A stretch of DNA of 7,758 nucleotides from Gemmatimonadota bacterium (GCA_024638395.1 JAHEKK010000136.1:1-7758), one strand, 5' to 3'. Shown: positions 1-6,287, numbered from the stretch's first letter. The notes: generated by a model from the letters alone, not told the origin. Made by a program: numbers and translations.

Positions 1-767
1 TAGGTCGTCGAGTCCACCACCGCCACCAGGTTGCCTACGGACGCGAGGAGGGGGCGGGGCCAGAAGGACCTCAGATGCGTCAGGCCCGCCACCCGCACCC
101 GCATCGTGCGCCCGCCCAGGGTGAGATCCTCCCCGGTCCCGGGCGGCTCGGGGGCTCTCCAGGCTTCGGCCCAGACCCTGGACTCGGGGCCGCCCAGATC
201 GTACGCCCGCAGTCGCCAGGCCAGGCTGTCCCCCACCGCGGCCGTCGAGAACACGTCGGGGTCCGGCGCGGCCAGCACCTCGTCCCCCATCGCGACGAGA
301 CGTCCGGTCGGGAACCCGGCGTCCTCCTCAACTCGAGCCGATCCAGCGAAAGTGCCCTCGGCGTCGACGGTCACGAGAGATCCGTTCCCCGGATCGGAGA
401 CGACCTGGCGTCCGTCGCGGGTCACGGCGAACCCGGCAGGGGAGGAGAGCTCGCCGGGGCCCCGTCCCTGGCGCCCGTACGACCGGATCACACCGCCGGA
501 TCGATCGAGGACCAGCGTGCGATGGTTCGTCCCGTCGAGAATGTGCAGAAGGCCAGCGCCGTCGAAGGCGGCCAGCAGGCGCTCACCGAAGGCGGGCCCC
601 GGGCCGTCCAAGCCACCGATCCGGTACCGAACCACCGCGTCAGACCGATCGAGCATCTGGTCGGGACCGGCGGCGGGAGCCGGGTCCCCACCGCATGAGG
701 CCACGAGCAGGAGCCAGGCCACACCCCCGGGTGAGAGGGTCGTGGTTGATAAGCGACGAAGCGCCAC
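1..767 (-). CDS. Six-bladed beta-propeller lipoprotein, C-terminus cut by window edge
   Basis: The reading frame is open from a GTG at 767 to the left edge and gives 255 residues without a stop. A good ribosome binding site (GGAGGA, 779-774) lies 6 nt before the GTG. Residues 1-24 look like a lipoprotein signal: arginines near the start, a hydrophobic stretch (VAWLLLVAS), then Cys25 in a V-A-S-C lipobox. Exported, lipid-anchored location is therefore likely. The mature part has repeated strand-turn units rich in Asp and Gly. Around residues 97-135 lies a pattern (GRQGRGPGELSSPAGFAV, then a V-S-D-x-G-N repeat) typical of NHL-like six-bladed beta-propellers, which are abundant as paralogues in some Gemmatimonadota and Bacteroidota. 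No enzymatic residues can be assigned and the ligand is unknown. The gene is divergent from the hydro-lyase at 781. Codon use is GC-rich like its neighbours. The fold call is fairly safe; the function is not. Confidence 0.75.
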   Translation of the reverse strand, partial: MALRRLSTTTLSPGGVAWLLLVASCGGDPAPAAGPDQMLDRSDAVVRYRIGGLDGPGPAFGERLLAAFDGAGLLHILDGTNHRTLVLDRSGGVIRSYGRQGRGPGELSSPAGFAVTRDGRQVVSDPGNGSLVTVDAEGTFAGSARVEEDAGFPTGRLVAMGDEVLAAPDPDVFSTAAVGDSLAWRLRAYDLGGPESRVWAEAWRAPEPPGTGEDLTLGGRTMRVRVAGLTHLRSFWPRPLLASVGNLVAVVDSTT

Positions 768-773
768 CGAGAT

Positions 774-779
774 TCCTCC
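774..779 (-). promoter_or_regulatory. Ribosome binding site for the beta-propeller lipoprotein
   Basis: Read on the minus strand, GGAGGA is followed by a 6-nt spacer and the GTG at 767. It decides the start codon of the lipoprotein. It also means that the plus strand just before the hydro-lyase ATG at 781 reads CCTCC, the opposite of a Shine-Dalgarno sequence. Confidence 0.7.
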
Positions 780-780
780 G

Positions 781-2886
781 ATGCTGAACGATCTTTTGCA
801 ACGGCCCGTCGAGAAGCGCCCCGACGTGGTAAGTCTCGAAGGGCGCATTCTCTTCCTTGTCGATGATGCTGACCTCGTCCGGGCCCAACTGGAAGGGGAA
901 GACCTGGCGTTGACCCCGGAGTTGAAGGCCATCCTCCGGGACCAGATCAGCACCGACGAAATCACCCCGGCCTACATCTGCTACTTCTATGACGAAACCC
1001 TGGGTGATTTTCCCTACCTCGGCCTGACCGCCGCCAATCGGACGACCGGCGAGCGGGAGGCACCGGTCACCCGGGGCAGCGTGCGGTCCGGAGGATTCGT
1101 CTGCTCGGTGGCCGGAAAGCGTCGCGGGAAGGGATCCAGCCGGGAACAGAGCCCTTACGCCGAGCTCATGGCGGGGATCCGCATCGTCGTGGGCGAGAGC
1201 ATCGAGAGGATCTACAACGAGAACTGCCAGAACCTGGGGATCCTCACGACGACCGACTTCGGGGTGATCGACCGGATTCGGGCAGGCGAGGCCATCCCCC
1301 TGTCGGCCTTCACGGACGGTAAGGACGACATCACACGGCAGATCATCGAGTTCGGAGGCCTTTTCGAATTCAACATCGCCCGTCTGCAGGGGAAGGTGAC
1401 GTTGCCCGTGGCGCGGGCCCTGGGGGACGATGAGCCCGGCGGTGGACCGGGCGTGTCACGGCCCATGACCCTGGCCGAGAAGATCTTTGCGCGGAAATGG
1501 GTGGTGGATGCCGCAACCGACCGCCTGGGAGTTCCCTGGGTCGAGGCGGGGGAGGCCGGCTTCTTCCGTACCGACATCCGGTTCTCCCACGAATACGTCA
1601 CGCCCATGGGGGCCATCTTCTTCGAACAGAAGCTCGGACGAGACGCCAAGGTCAACGACCCGGACAGCATCCTCTTCTTCCGGGATCACCTGACTTTTCT
1701 ACACAAGGCCATGAGTCAAGAGCGCATCGAGCAAGGGCTCCTCGATGTGGCGAACCAACTCGAGGTAAAGCAGCGGGAGTTCTCGGAGAAGCAGGGGATC
1801 AAGCTGTATGGTGAGCAGAAAGGCCACGTGATGGGCTCCGAAGCCATCTGCCATTCGAAGATCCTCGAGGAGTACGCGGAGCCCGGCATGCTCATCATCG
1901 GGACGGACTCCCACACACCCCACGCCGGCGCTATCGGAGCGGTGGCCTTCGGTGTGGGCACCACGGCGATCTTCAATTCGTGGATCACGAAAGACGTGAG
2001 AGTCCGGGTTCCACCATCGTTCAAGGTCGTGGTGGAGGGCACGCCTCCGGAGAACGTCACCGCGAAGGACTACATGCTCGAGATTCTCCGGCATCCCTAC
2101 ATCCGGGACGGCCACGCCATCGGTCAGATCATCGAGTACGGCGGTCCGGCGGTTCAGGCGCTGTCGGTAGACGAGCGGGCCACCATGACCAACATGGCTG
2201 CCGAGGTCGGAGCCTTCACCGGGATCGTCGACGCGGACCGGAAGTCGGTGGAGTTCATGGTCCAGGAGCGGGGCATGGACCGAAGCCGGGCCGAGGCCCT
2301 GGTGGAAGGGATGCAGAGCGATCCCGGCGCCAGGTACGTGAAGGTCATCGAGGTCGACGCGTCCAAGGTCCGTCCCATGGTGGCCCTTCCCGGGGATCCG
2401 GGGAACGGTCGCTACATCGAGGAGCTCGAAGGAGTCGTCCGGATCGAGATTGCCTATGCCGGGTCCTGCACGGCGGGGAAGAAGGATGACATGGACATGT
2501 ACGCCCGGGTGTTTCGGGAGGCGCGGGATGATTGGGGCCTCGGCGTTCACCCCGACGTCGAGTGCTTCATCCAGTGTGGATCAATCGAAGTCCGGGAGTA
2601 CGCGAGGAGCCAGGGCTATCTGGACTTGTTCCGCGAGGTCGGAGCCGCGTTCATCGAGCCCGGATGCGGGGCCTGCATCAACGCCGGACCCGGGATCACG
2701 TCTTCGGCAGATCAGGTGTCCGTGTCCTCCCAGAACCGCAACTTCCCGGGCCGGTCGGGCCCGGGGCAGCTCTACCTCGTGTCACCCTATTCCGTAGCCG
2801 CCTCGGCCGTTGCCGGCTACATCACCGGGTGGCACCCCGGGGTACCGATCGAGCCGGTGTCGCCCCTGCGGCCCGCCGGCGTCTGA
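781..2886 (+). CDS. Aconitase-superfamily [4Fe-4S] hydro-lyase with N-terminal swivel domain
   Basis: The 701-residue protein belongs to the aconitase/isopropylmalate dehydratase superfamily, which isomerises hydroxy-acids by dehydration and rehydration on a [4Fe-4S] cluster. Residues about 40-205 form a LeuD-like swivel domain, with S-T-D-E-I-T-P at 57-63 and the substrate loop G-S-S-R-E at 118-122. Residues about 215-690 form the Fe-S part, with G-T-D-S-H-T at 374-379, cluster cysteines Cys563, Cys629 and Cys632, and N-R-N-F-P-G-R at 652-658. Swivel-first order recalls AcnB, but the HEAT-like domain of AcnB is absent and the Fe-S part reads more like LeuC. AcnA and fungal Leu1 have the swivel last. 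The usual C-T-N after the first cluster cysteine is C-T-A here. Substrate could be citrate, isopropylmalate, homocitrate or another acid; no pathway neighbour helps. ATG 781 has no Shine-Dalgarno sequence; GTG 826 is an alternative start. The frame stays open upstream only as a shadow of the lipoprotein gene. Confidence 0.88.
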   Translation: MLNDLLQRPVEKRPDVVSLEGRILFLVDDADLVRAQLEGEDLALTPELKAILRDQISTDEITPAYICYFYDETLGDFPYLGLTAANRTTGEREAPVTRGSVRSGGFVCSVAGKRRGKGSSREQSPYAELMAGIRIVVGESIERIYNENCQNLGILTTTDFGVIDRIRAGEAIPLSAFTDGKDDITRQIIEFGGLFEFNIARLQGKVTLPVARALGDDEPGGGPGVSRPMTLAEKIFARKWVVDAATDRLGVPWVEAGEAGFFRTDIRFSHEYVTPMGAIFFEQKLGRDAKVNDPDSILFFRDHLTFLHKAMSQERIEQGLLDVANQLEVKQREFSEKQGIKLYGEQKGHVMGSEAICHSKILEEYAEPGMLIIGTDSHTPHAGAIGAVAFGVGTTAIFNSWITKDVRVRVPPSFKVVVEGTPPENVTAKDYMLEILRHPYIRDGHAIGQIIEYGGPAVQALSVDERATMTNMAAEVGAFTGIVDADRKSVEFMVQERGMDRSRAEALVEGMQSDPGARYVKVIEVDASKVRPMVALPGDPGNGRYIEELEGVVRIEIAYAGSCTAGKKDDMDMYARVFREARDDWGLGVHPDVECFIQCGSIEVREYARSQGYLDLFREVGAAFIEPGCGACINAGPGITSSADQVSVSSQNRNFPGRSGPGQLYLVSPYSVAASAVAGYITGWHPGVPIEPVSPLRPAGV

Positions 2887-2894
2887 CGGCGCTC

Positions 2895-3719
2895 TCAGCG
2901 GTTTTCCGGCGACGGCAATGCCCGGGCCTCGATTCCGCCGTAGCATCCGGCCGAGGCGGACCCCGTATCGTCTGAGTCGGTCATGATGCCGATCGACACC
3001 ACCGACGGGGCCGGCTTGTCGAACGCCCTGCTGTAGTCCTCGACGATATTGCGCTCGAACTCTCGCCACGTGCCGGTCGCATCGGGTCCCGATTGGACCA
3101 CGATCGTCTGGACCCGGTCCGAGTAGGCGCTCTTCGCAGTGGTACCGGCCGGGTGCCGATTCCCCCAGACGTAGTTCAACGAGTGCCCAGGCAGCTTCCT
3201 TCCCTTGGCCGTCTCGGCCAGCGTGTGCTTGGCGCGGGAGAAGTATCCCTCATGGTCGCTGTCGAACCTGAAGTTCACGAAGATGCGTGCCGCGAAGTCG
3301 TCCCCTTCCTTCCGGGTCAGATCACCACCCTCCACCGTGTCGAGGACCCGGAGGCGGAACCATAGCAAAGGAAGGCGCGCGGGGTCGTAGTTCAACTCCC
3401 GTACCAGCGCTGAAGCGGATGCCTCGCTGGAAGCACACAACGCAAGACGGCCTCCCGCCTCCGCGACGGTGTACTCCGTTACGTGGTCGTCCGTGAACGG
3501 AACGGCCTCCCAGGCATGCAGCAGGCCGACCGGCTGCCCGGCGAAGCCCCCGGCCCCCTCCTCTCCCGGGGGCGTCATGGCCAGGAGGAGGAGGGTGTCG
3601 GCCTGCCCCTCCCCGAGATCGACCTGCGCGCCGATGCCGACGGCCGAATGATGGACGGCCACCGGGAGGTCGTCGCCCGCCATCGCCAGGGCGAGTAGGG
3701 CCCATGCATCCCACCTCAC
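2895..3719 (-). CDS. DUF3047 family protein
   Basis: The protein has 274 residues with a GTG start at 3719. Residues about 70-265 match the DUF3047 pattern as I know it: a W-E-A-V-P-F opening (70-75), an L-W-F-R-L-R-V strand (119-125), D-D-F-A-A-R-I-F-V (140-148), L-N-Y-V-W-G-N (181-187), an R-N-I-V-E-D-Y-x-R-A-F helix (223-233), and an acidic I-M-T-D-S-D-D-T-G segment (245-253). Members are usually exported proteins of unknown function, and no reaction is known to me. The first 70 residues fit the family less well. A hydrophobic run at 6-13 could be a weak signal peptide, but a charged stretch and a second hydrophobic run (43-49) follow. Third positions stay GC-rich from the GTG onward, so the frame looks coding. 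No clear Shine-Dalgarno sequence precedes the GTG; ATG at residue 13 is an alternative. It lies 70 bp downstream of crcB on the same strand and ends 8 bp from the convergent hydro-lyase stop. Confidence 0.78.
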   Translation of the reverse strand: MRWDAWALLALAMAGDDLPVAVHHSAVGIGAQVDLGEGQADTLLLLAMTPPGEEGAGGFAGQPVGLLHAWEAVPFTDDHVTEYTVAEAGGRLALCASSEASASALVRELNYDPARLPLLWFRLRVLDTVEGGDLTRKEGDDFAARIFVNFRFDSDHEGYFSRAKHTLAETAKGRKLPGHSLNYVWGNRHPAGTTAKSAYSDRVQTIVVQSGPDATGTWREFERNIVEDYSRAFDKPAPSVVSIGIMTDSDDTGSASAGCYGGIEARALPSPENR

Positions 3720-3789
3720 GGGGACGACGGACCGGCCACCGGAGGACCCGCCGGCCCGGGGCGGGCTCGCCCGGGGCTCGATTCGCGGG

Positions 3790-4161
3790 TCACGTGGACG
3801 CCGCCCATCCGACCCACACCGCCATCAGGCCCCCTCCCACCTGGAGGAGGAGGTTGGCGGCCACGAGGCCGGTTGCGCCGGCACGGATGAGGGAGACCGT
3901 CTCGAGGCCGAAGGCCGAGAAGGTCGTGAAGCCGCCGAGGATCCCGATCATGAGGAACGTGCGCACGCCCTCCGACAGGCCGTCCCGGGTCTGGGCCATT
4001 CCCATGAGAACGCCGATGATGAGGCAGCCCAGGAGGTTGACCGCGATGGTGCCCCAGGGGAGGGCGGTGCGGGCGGAGGCCGGTGCCAGCCAGGTCCCGA
4101 CGCCGTAGCGGGCGAGGGCGCCCAGGGCGCCGCCTGCCGCGACGAAGAGTATGTGGATCAT
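3790..4161 (-). CDS. crcB: CrcB/FluC fluoride ion channel
   Basis: A 123-residue membrane protein of the usual Fluc length with four predicted transmembrane helices (about 2-22, 35-55, 66-90 and 97-120). Family landmarks are all present: G-G-A-L-G-A-L-A-R-Y at 10-19, G-T-I-A-V-N-L-L-G at 37-45 with the pore Asn42, and G-G-F-T-T-F-S-A-F at 76-84 with the paired phenylalanines Phe81 and Phe84. Fluc proteins form antiparallel dimers in the inner membrane and export fluoride passively, protecting enolase and pyrophosphatase. A single gene is present, so a homodimer is expected rather than the split pair found in some Gram-positives. The ATG at 4161 fits the family N-terminus, yet no Shine-Dalgarno sequence precedes it: the six bases 4162-4167 are followed directly by tRNA-Val. 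I see no fluoride riboswitch. Expression is probably by readthrough from the tRNA promoter. Confidence 0.95.
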   Translation of the reverse strand: MIHILFVAAGGALGALARYGVGTWLAPASARTALPWGTIAVNLLGCLIIGVLMGMAQTRDGLSEGVRTFLMIGILGGFTTFSAFGLETVSLIRAGATGLVAANLLLQVGGGLMAVWVGWAAST

Positions 4162-4167
4162 GGGGAA

Positions 4168-4240
4168 TGGTCGCTGCTGGACTCGAACCAGCGACCCCTA
4201 CGATGTGAACGTAGTGCTCTACCAACTGAGCTAAGCGACC
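4168..4240 (-). tRNA. tRNA-Val(CAC)
   Basis: A complete 73-nt cloverleaf can be folded by eye. The acceptor stem GGTCGCT pairs with AGCGACC. The D arm is GCTC/GAGC. The anticodon stem CTACG/CGTAG encloses loop TTCACAT, so the anticodon is CAC, reading the valine codon GTG. The T arm is GCTGG/CCAGC around TTCGAGT. The discriminator is A (4168). The CCA end is not encoded; the next bases are TTC. The gene lies 73 bp downstream of tRNA-Glu and 6 bp upstream of crcB, all on the minus strand. Confidence 0.96.
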
Positions 4241-4313
4241 GAGGGCCTTTGTGCAGCGTCTGTCTCAGACCGCCGAAATCCGGGCCGGAGCGGCCGGCGC
4301 CGGACCTGGGCAG

Positions 4314-4386
4314 TACCCCCACGGGGAATCGAACCCCGGTCTCCTGGCTGAGAACCAGGTATCCTAGGCCACTAGACGATGGGGGC
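4314..4386 (-). tRNA. tRNA-Glu(CTC)
   Basis: A 73-nt cloverleaf starts GCCCCCATCGTCTAGTGG. The anticodon stem CCTGG/CCAGG encloses loop TTCTCAG, so the anticodon is CTC, reading glutamate codon GAG. The T arm is CGGGG/CCCCG around TTCGATT. The acceptor stem GCCCCCA pairs with TGGGGGT, with a G-U pair at its end, as I recall from other high-GC bacterial tRNA-Glu. The discriminator is A (4314) and CCA is not encoded. It is the first gene after the probable promoter at 4442-4471 and is likely cut from a joint transcript with tRNA-Val. Confidence 0.95.
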
Positions 4387-4441
4387 ATGGTTCCCGCCGC
4401 CGTCTTGATTCGCGTTCCCATGATCCGGCGACAGGGCGCAG

Positions 4442-4471
4442 AAGATAAGTGTCTCGAGGGAATGGGTTCAA
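4442..4471 (-). promoter_or_regulatory. Probable sigma-70-type promoter of the tRNA-Glu/tRNA-Val/crcB cluster
   Basis: Read on the minus strand, TTGAAC (4471-4466) and TATCTT (4447-4442) are separated by 18 bp, each matching 4 of 6 consensus bases. The predicted start would lie about 45-50 bp before tRNA-Glu. An A-rich tract (complement of TTTTT at 4484-4488) sits about 13 bp upstream of the -35 box, where an UP element would lie, and the bases after the -10 box are GC-rich, as in stringently controlled stable-RNA promoters. Seen by eye only; chance matches are possible. Confidence 0.4.
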
Positions 4472-4615
4472 CCCCCCTGGTTGTTTTTCGCCGAAGCCCG
4501 GCCGGGACGCCGGCGCCGCCGCCTCACGGCCGCTTCTCATGCCACCCGACGGCACCGGCCTGCGCGCAGTCGCCAGGGGTCCACAGTCTTGCCGGGCGCG
4601 TTAGCTTTTCATGCT

Positions 4616-4636
4616 CGGGGAAACATGCTTTCCCCG
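4616..4636. repeat. Perfect 8-bp inverted repeat (hairpin or operator) upstream of the pterin dehydratase
   Basis: The arms CGGGGAAA (4616-4623) and TTTCCCCG (4629-4636) are perfectly complementary around a 5-nt spacer CATGC. The site lies 52 bp before the ATG at 4689. Neither strand shows a T-run directly after the hairpin, so it does not look like a standard intrinsic terminator. It could be an operator for a dimeric repressor or an mRNA leader hairpin; nothing in the sequence distinguishes these. Confidence 0.5.
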
Positions 4637-4688
4637 GGTCGGTGGCAACGGAGTGGATCGGCTACGCGCGTTACCCATGAGGAGAGCG

Positions 4689-4979
4689 ATGGCGAAGAAG
4701 CTTGGGAGTGAGGAAATCAAGACATGGGTGGCCTCCCAATCGGGGTGGAAGTACAAGGGCAACGCCATTCGGAAGGAGTACAAGTTTCCTTCCTTCCGGG
4801 ACTCCATCGTGTTCGTGAACCGCATCGCCAGCATTGCCGATGACCTCAACCATCATCCGGACATCGACGTGCGCTACGATAAGGTCCTTCTCACCATTAC
4901 GACCCACGACTCGGGTGGCGTGACGGAAAAGGACCTCTCGCTGGCGGGCAAGATCGACTTCGCCACGTCGGCCCGCTAA
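4689..4979 (+). CDS. phhB: Pterin-4a-carbinolamine dehydratase
   Basis: A 96-residue protein, the usual size for this family, which dehydrates 4a-hydroxytetrahydrobiopterin during recycling of the cofactor of aromatic amino-acid hydroxylases. The diagnostic motif is complete: His55-His56-Pro57, five residues, Tyr63, nine residues, His73, eight residues, Asp82. The histidines are the catalytic set. The fold is a small cytoplasmic alpha/beta domain. I chose ATG 4689 because AGGAG (4680-4684) lies just upstream and the length then fits; an in-frame ATG at 4677 would add four residues. No phenylalanine hydroxylase gene is near, so the role could be pterin recycling or a less defined one such as support of molybdopterin synthesis, as proposed for some bacterial homologues. 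The gene is preceded by the inverted repeat at 4616-4636 and is convergent with the aminotransferase, with 15 bp between stop codons. Confidence 0.93.
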   Translation: MAKKLGSEEIKTWVASQSGWKYKGNAIRKEYKFPSFRDSIVFVNRIASIADDLNHHPDIDVRYDKVLLTITTHDSGGVTEKDLSLAGKIDFATSAR

Positions 4980-4994
4980 GGACTGCCTGTCCGG

Positions 4995-6287
4995 TCAAGG
5001 GACCCGCAGCACGGCGTCCACGACGATCTCCAGGCCCCGATTCACCTGATCCGGCGTCAGGACGGCCGGCGGGGTCAGTTCTAGAACGCGTCCTTCGGGA
5101 CCGGCCGGTAGGGCGATCAATCCGAGGGCGAGGGCTCTTCGGGCAGCCTCCACCGCGGCGCCGGGCTCGGGAAGCTCGATCCCGATCATGAGGCCTCGGC
5201 CCCGCACCCGGACGTCCCGGTTCCCTGCAGGTCCGACGGTCAGTGCCTCACGCAGGTCCGAGAGCATCTGTCGTCCCAGGACGTCGGCGCGCTCCGCCAA
5301 GGCTTCGTCTTCGAGTACCCGAAGAAAGGCCAGACCGCTGGCGCAACCCAAGGGATGTCCGAGGAACGTACTGGTGTGGACGGCTTCTCCGGCCGAGGGT
5401 GGCCACGCCTCCATGATCGTGGCCGGGGCCACGCACGCGGACAGGGGCAGACCGCCGCCCAGCGCCTTGCCCAGGCACAGCACGTCGGGGACCGTGTCCT
5501 CCCACTCGCCGGCAAAGCGGCGGCCGGTCCTGCCGAGGCCGGTGAAGATCTCGTCGAACACGACGAGAGCCCCGTGGCGGTGAGCCGTTTCCAGCAAGCC
5601 GGGGAGGAACCCTGCCGGGGGAATGCGAACGCCTCCGCGCCCCTGGATGGGCTCGATGATTACGGCGCCGACGGGCTGGGAGGCCAGCACCCCCTCCACC
5701 GCCTCCAACCCCCGTTCGGCATCGACGGGAAAGGGGACGAAGGAGACGTGGGGAGAGAGTCGCTCGACAAAGGGCACCCGGAAGTGCTCCCGGTCGGTGA
5801 CCGCGAGGGCCCCCAACGCGAGACCGTGATAGCCGCCCTCGAAGGCCAGGATACCGGTCCGGCCGGTGGCGAGTCGGGTGGTCTTCAACGCGCTTTCCAC
5901 GGCGTCGGAGCCGCTCGTGCCCAGGATGGTCCGGGCGTCCGGCCACGGGCAGAGGGCGTTGAGGGTCTCGAGCAGCTCGACCTTGATCCGCGGCGGGTGG
6001 ATGTCGCCCATGCCGTGAAGGAGCAGATCCGATTGACGCTGAACCGCGTCTCGGATCGTTGGATGTCCGTGACCCGCCAGAGACACGCCGAAGGCGCCGC
6101 CGAAATCGAGGAGGATGTTTCCGTCGGCGTCCTCTACGTTGGCGCCCCGAGCCCTTGTCCAGAACGGCGGCGTGTCCCGGAGGTCGGTGATGTTCCGCGA
6201 CTCAACCACGCTGAGGCGTTTGGCGAGCTCCTCCGCTTTTCTTCGGCTCCGCTGCCCCGACGGCAGCCACGCGCCGAACTCGCTCAA
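4995..6287 (-). CDS. Class III PLP-dependent aminotransferase
   Basis: A 430-residue cytoplasmic enzyme of the GabT/ArgD/HemL group (fold type I). It moves an amino group, usually from an omega-amine, to a keto acid. Landmarks: G-T-S-G-S-D at 123-128 for phosphate binding, F-E-G-G-Y-H-G at 149-155 whose Tyr/His face the cofactor ring, F-D-E-I at 244-247 with Asp245 for the pyridine nitrogen, Lys274 in L-G-K-A-L-G-G-G for the Schiff base, and T-S-T-F-L-G-H-P-L-G at 305-314. The substrate cannot be read from the sequence. I chose TTG 6287 because AGAGGAG lies 5 nt upstream, the length fits the family, and the TTG overlaps the DUF2157 stop codon in TTGA, implying translational coupling. The frame stays open back to 6680, but that extension only mirrors the DUF2157 gene. 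It is the last gene of the exchanger-DUF2157-aminotransferase run. Confidence 0.92.
   Translation of the reverse strand: MSEFGAWLPSGQRSRRKAEELAKRLSVVESRNITDLRDTPPFWTRARGANVEDADGNILLDFGGAFGVSLAGHGHPTIRDAVQRQSDLLLHGMGDIHPPRIKVELLETLNALCPWPDARTILGTSGSDAVESALKTTRLATGRTGILAFEGGYHGLALGALAVTDREHFRVPFVERLSPHVSFVPFPVDAERGLEAVEGVLASQPVGAVIIEPIQGRGGVRIPPAGFLPGLLETAHRHGALVVFDEIFTGLGRTGRRFAGEWEDTVPDVLCLGKALGGGLPLSACVAPATIMEAWPPSAGEAVHTSTFLGHPLGCASGLAFLRVLEDEALAERADVLGRQMLSDLREALTVGPAGNRDVRVRGRGLMIGIELPEPGAAVEAARRALALGLIALPAGPEGRVLELTPPAVLTPDQVNRGLEIVVDAVLRVP

Larger units (their letters stand above)
4387..4688. other. Intergenic region between divergent tRNA-Glu and the pterin dehydratase gene
   Basis: About 300 bp with no convincing gene. 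Short reading frames here are unrelated to any family I recognise and run across the tRNA genes or the inverted repeat. The stretch holds the probable tRNA promoter on the minus strand (4442-4471), a very GC-rich block (about 4489-4520) and an 8-bp perfect inverted repeat (4616-4636). It must also hold the promoter of the plus-strand gene at 4689, but I could not identify convincing -35/-10 boxes for it. Confidence 0.6.

Noticed and set aside
1699..2550. A 283-residue minus-strand frame opposite the hydro-lyase.
   Set aside because: Its sequence is His/Arg/Pro/Leu-rich as expected for the antisense of a GC-rich gene, and the plus frame holds all conserved aconitase motifs.
31..2886. A 951-residue reading frame that would extend the hydro-lyase upstream by 250 residues.
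   Set aside because: Bases 31-780 translate to Arg/Ser/Pro-rich nonsense in this frame, while the minus strand gives a coherent lipoprotein with signal, lipobox, propeller motifs and ribosome site. The upstream part is a shadow.
2874..2891. Small hairpin CGCCG/CGGCG over the hydro-lyase stop, as a bidirectional terminator between convergent genes.
   Set aside because: The stem has only five pairs with an 8-nt loop and no T-run follows on either side; this is expected by chance at this GC content.
3754..3777. Two copies of GCCCGGGGC (3754-3762 and 3769-3777) after crcB, as a repeat or terminator.
   Set aside because: They can form only an imperfect GC hairpin without a T-run; such short GC repeats are common in this sequence.
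4162..4480. Fluoride riboswitch controlling crcB.
   Set aside because: The six bases before crcB cannot hold one, and I found no match by eye to its conserved core upstream of the tRNAs. A covariance-model search would settle it.
4469..4488. Plus-strand mini-terminator: CAACC/GGTTG stem followed by TTTTT.
   Set aside because: There is no plus-strand gene upstream for it to terminate, the stem is five pairs, and the T-run is better explained as the A-tract upstream of the minus-strand tRNA promoter.
4153..4680. A plus-strand frame of 175 residues across the tRNA region.
   Set aside because: It runs through both tRNA genes in antisense, and its apparent motif (LLDSNQRPLRC) is the translated complement of the tRNA T arm, a known annotation artefact.
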